In this document: piece by piece, positions 32,397 to 32,452 of the stretch | Layout: each line of letters starts with the position of its first letter | Numbering within the stretch: position 1 is the stretch's first letter | From: Cyanobacteria bacterium REEB446 | GTDB taxonomy: Bacteria; Cyanobacteriota; Vampirovibrionia; LMEP-6097 | NCBI GenBank assembly: GCA_018970325.1 | Contig: JAGWWP010000027.1 | Span: 1 to 32,452 of the forward strand | DNA length: 32,452 nucleotides | Reading direction: 5' to 3' | Program-made: the position numbers and the translations under genes | Notes under the pieces: generated by a model | What the model was told of the DNA's origin: nothing | Seen by the model: the letters and a program-made list of their open reading frames with translations, nothing else | Databases searched by the model: none

Positions 32397-32452
32397 ATTT
32401 AATAATTTATTGATAAGTGAGTAAAAGAGAGTGTTTCAGGCACAAATATCCC

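Overview
The window is a stretch of an AT-rich bacterial chromosome with dense, mostly housekeeping gene content. A periplasmic flagellar P-ring protein (FlgI), a meso-diaminopimelate-type MurE, a CcdA-type thiol carrier, a haem pathway enzyme (HemB) and EtfA point to a diderm, heterotrophic, flagellated bacterium. The cysteine-free S4 protein is most like the cyanobacterial type, and the whole set would fit a non-photosynthetic relative of Cyanobacteria (Melainabacteria/Vampirovibrionia-like). That placement is inference from recalled family resemblance, not a search.

Layout. 1-1615: the start of an IS3-family transposase gene runs off the left edge, and its outer end abuts a large lysine-rich protein gene that has probably lost its 5' end. 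1616-5090: a complete 23S rRNA gene on the minus strand with a 22-bp processing stem, but no 16S, tRNA or 5S beside it. 5091-6239 (minus): yidD and a JAMM-like protein. 6387-8738: glyS, which carries a repeat inserted in frame. 8766-12252 (minus): two short operons, OB-fold protein-hemB and small protein-AAA ATPase-GNAT. 12371-16808 (plus): a DgcN/DgcA-type D-glutamate or muropeptide pair, a BaiN/YhiN-type flavoprotein and a methyltransferase-like protein. 16886-18079: an exported collagen-like protein. 18076-23696: hisF, an unknown protein, murE, rpsD and purB. 23847-26074: an overlapping pair of an unknown small protein and a TPR-like protein. 26071-27804 (minus): an acyl-CoA-synthetase-like enzyme. 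27861-30448: flgI, an unknown exported protein and flgJ. 30489-32192: etfA and ccdA, then a possible 42-codon gene.

The most unusual signal is a family of short dispersed repeats. One composite copy lies in frame inside glyS, bounded by 30-bp direct repeats 126 bp (42 codons) apart. Related copies lie just after murE, purB and the 23S gene, all in the sense direction of the upstream gene. Two short modules are bracketed by 8-bp direct repeats, and a strong hairpin upstream of glyS shares sequence with one of them. This resembles the Rickettsia palindromic elements in behaviour, although the sequence is different.

A second theme is translation start. At several genes a good -10 box lies only 6-10 nt before the start codon and Shine-Dalgarno sequences are weak or absent, which suggests frequent leaderless or near-leaderless mRNAs.
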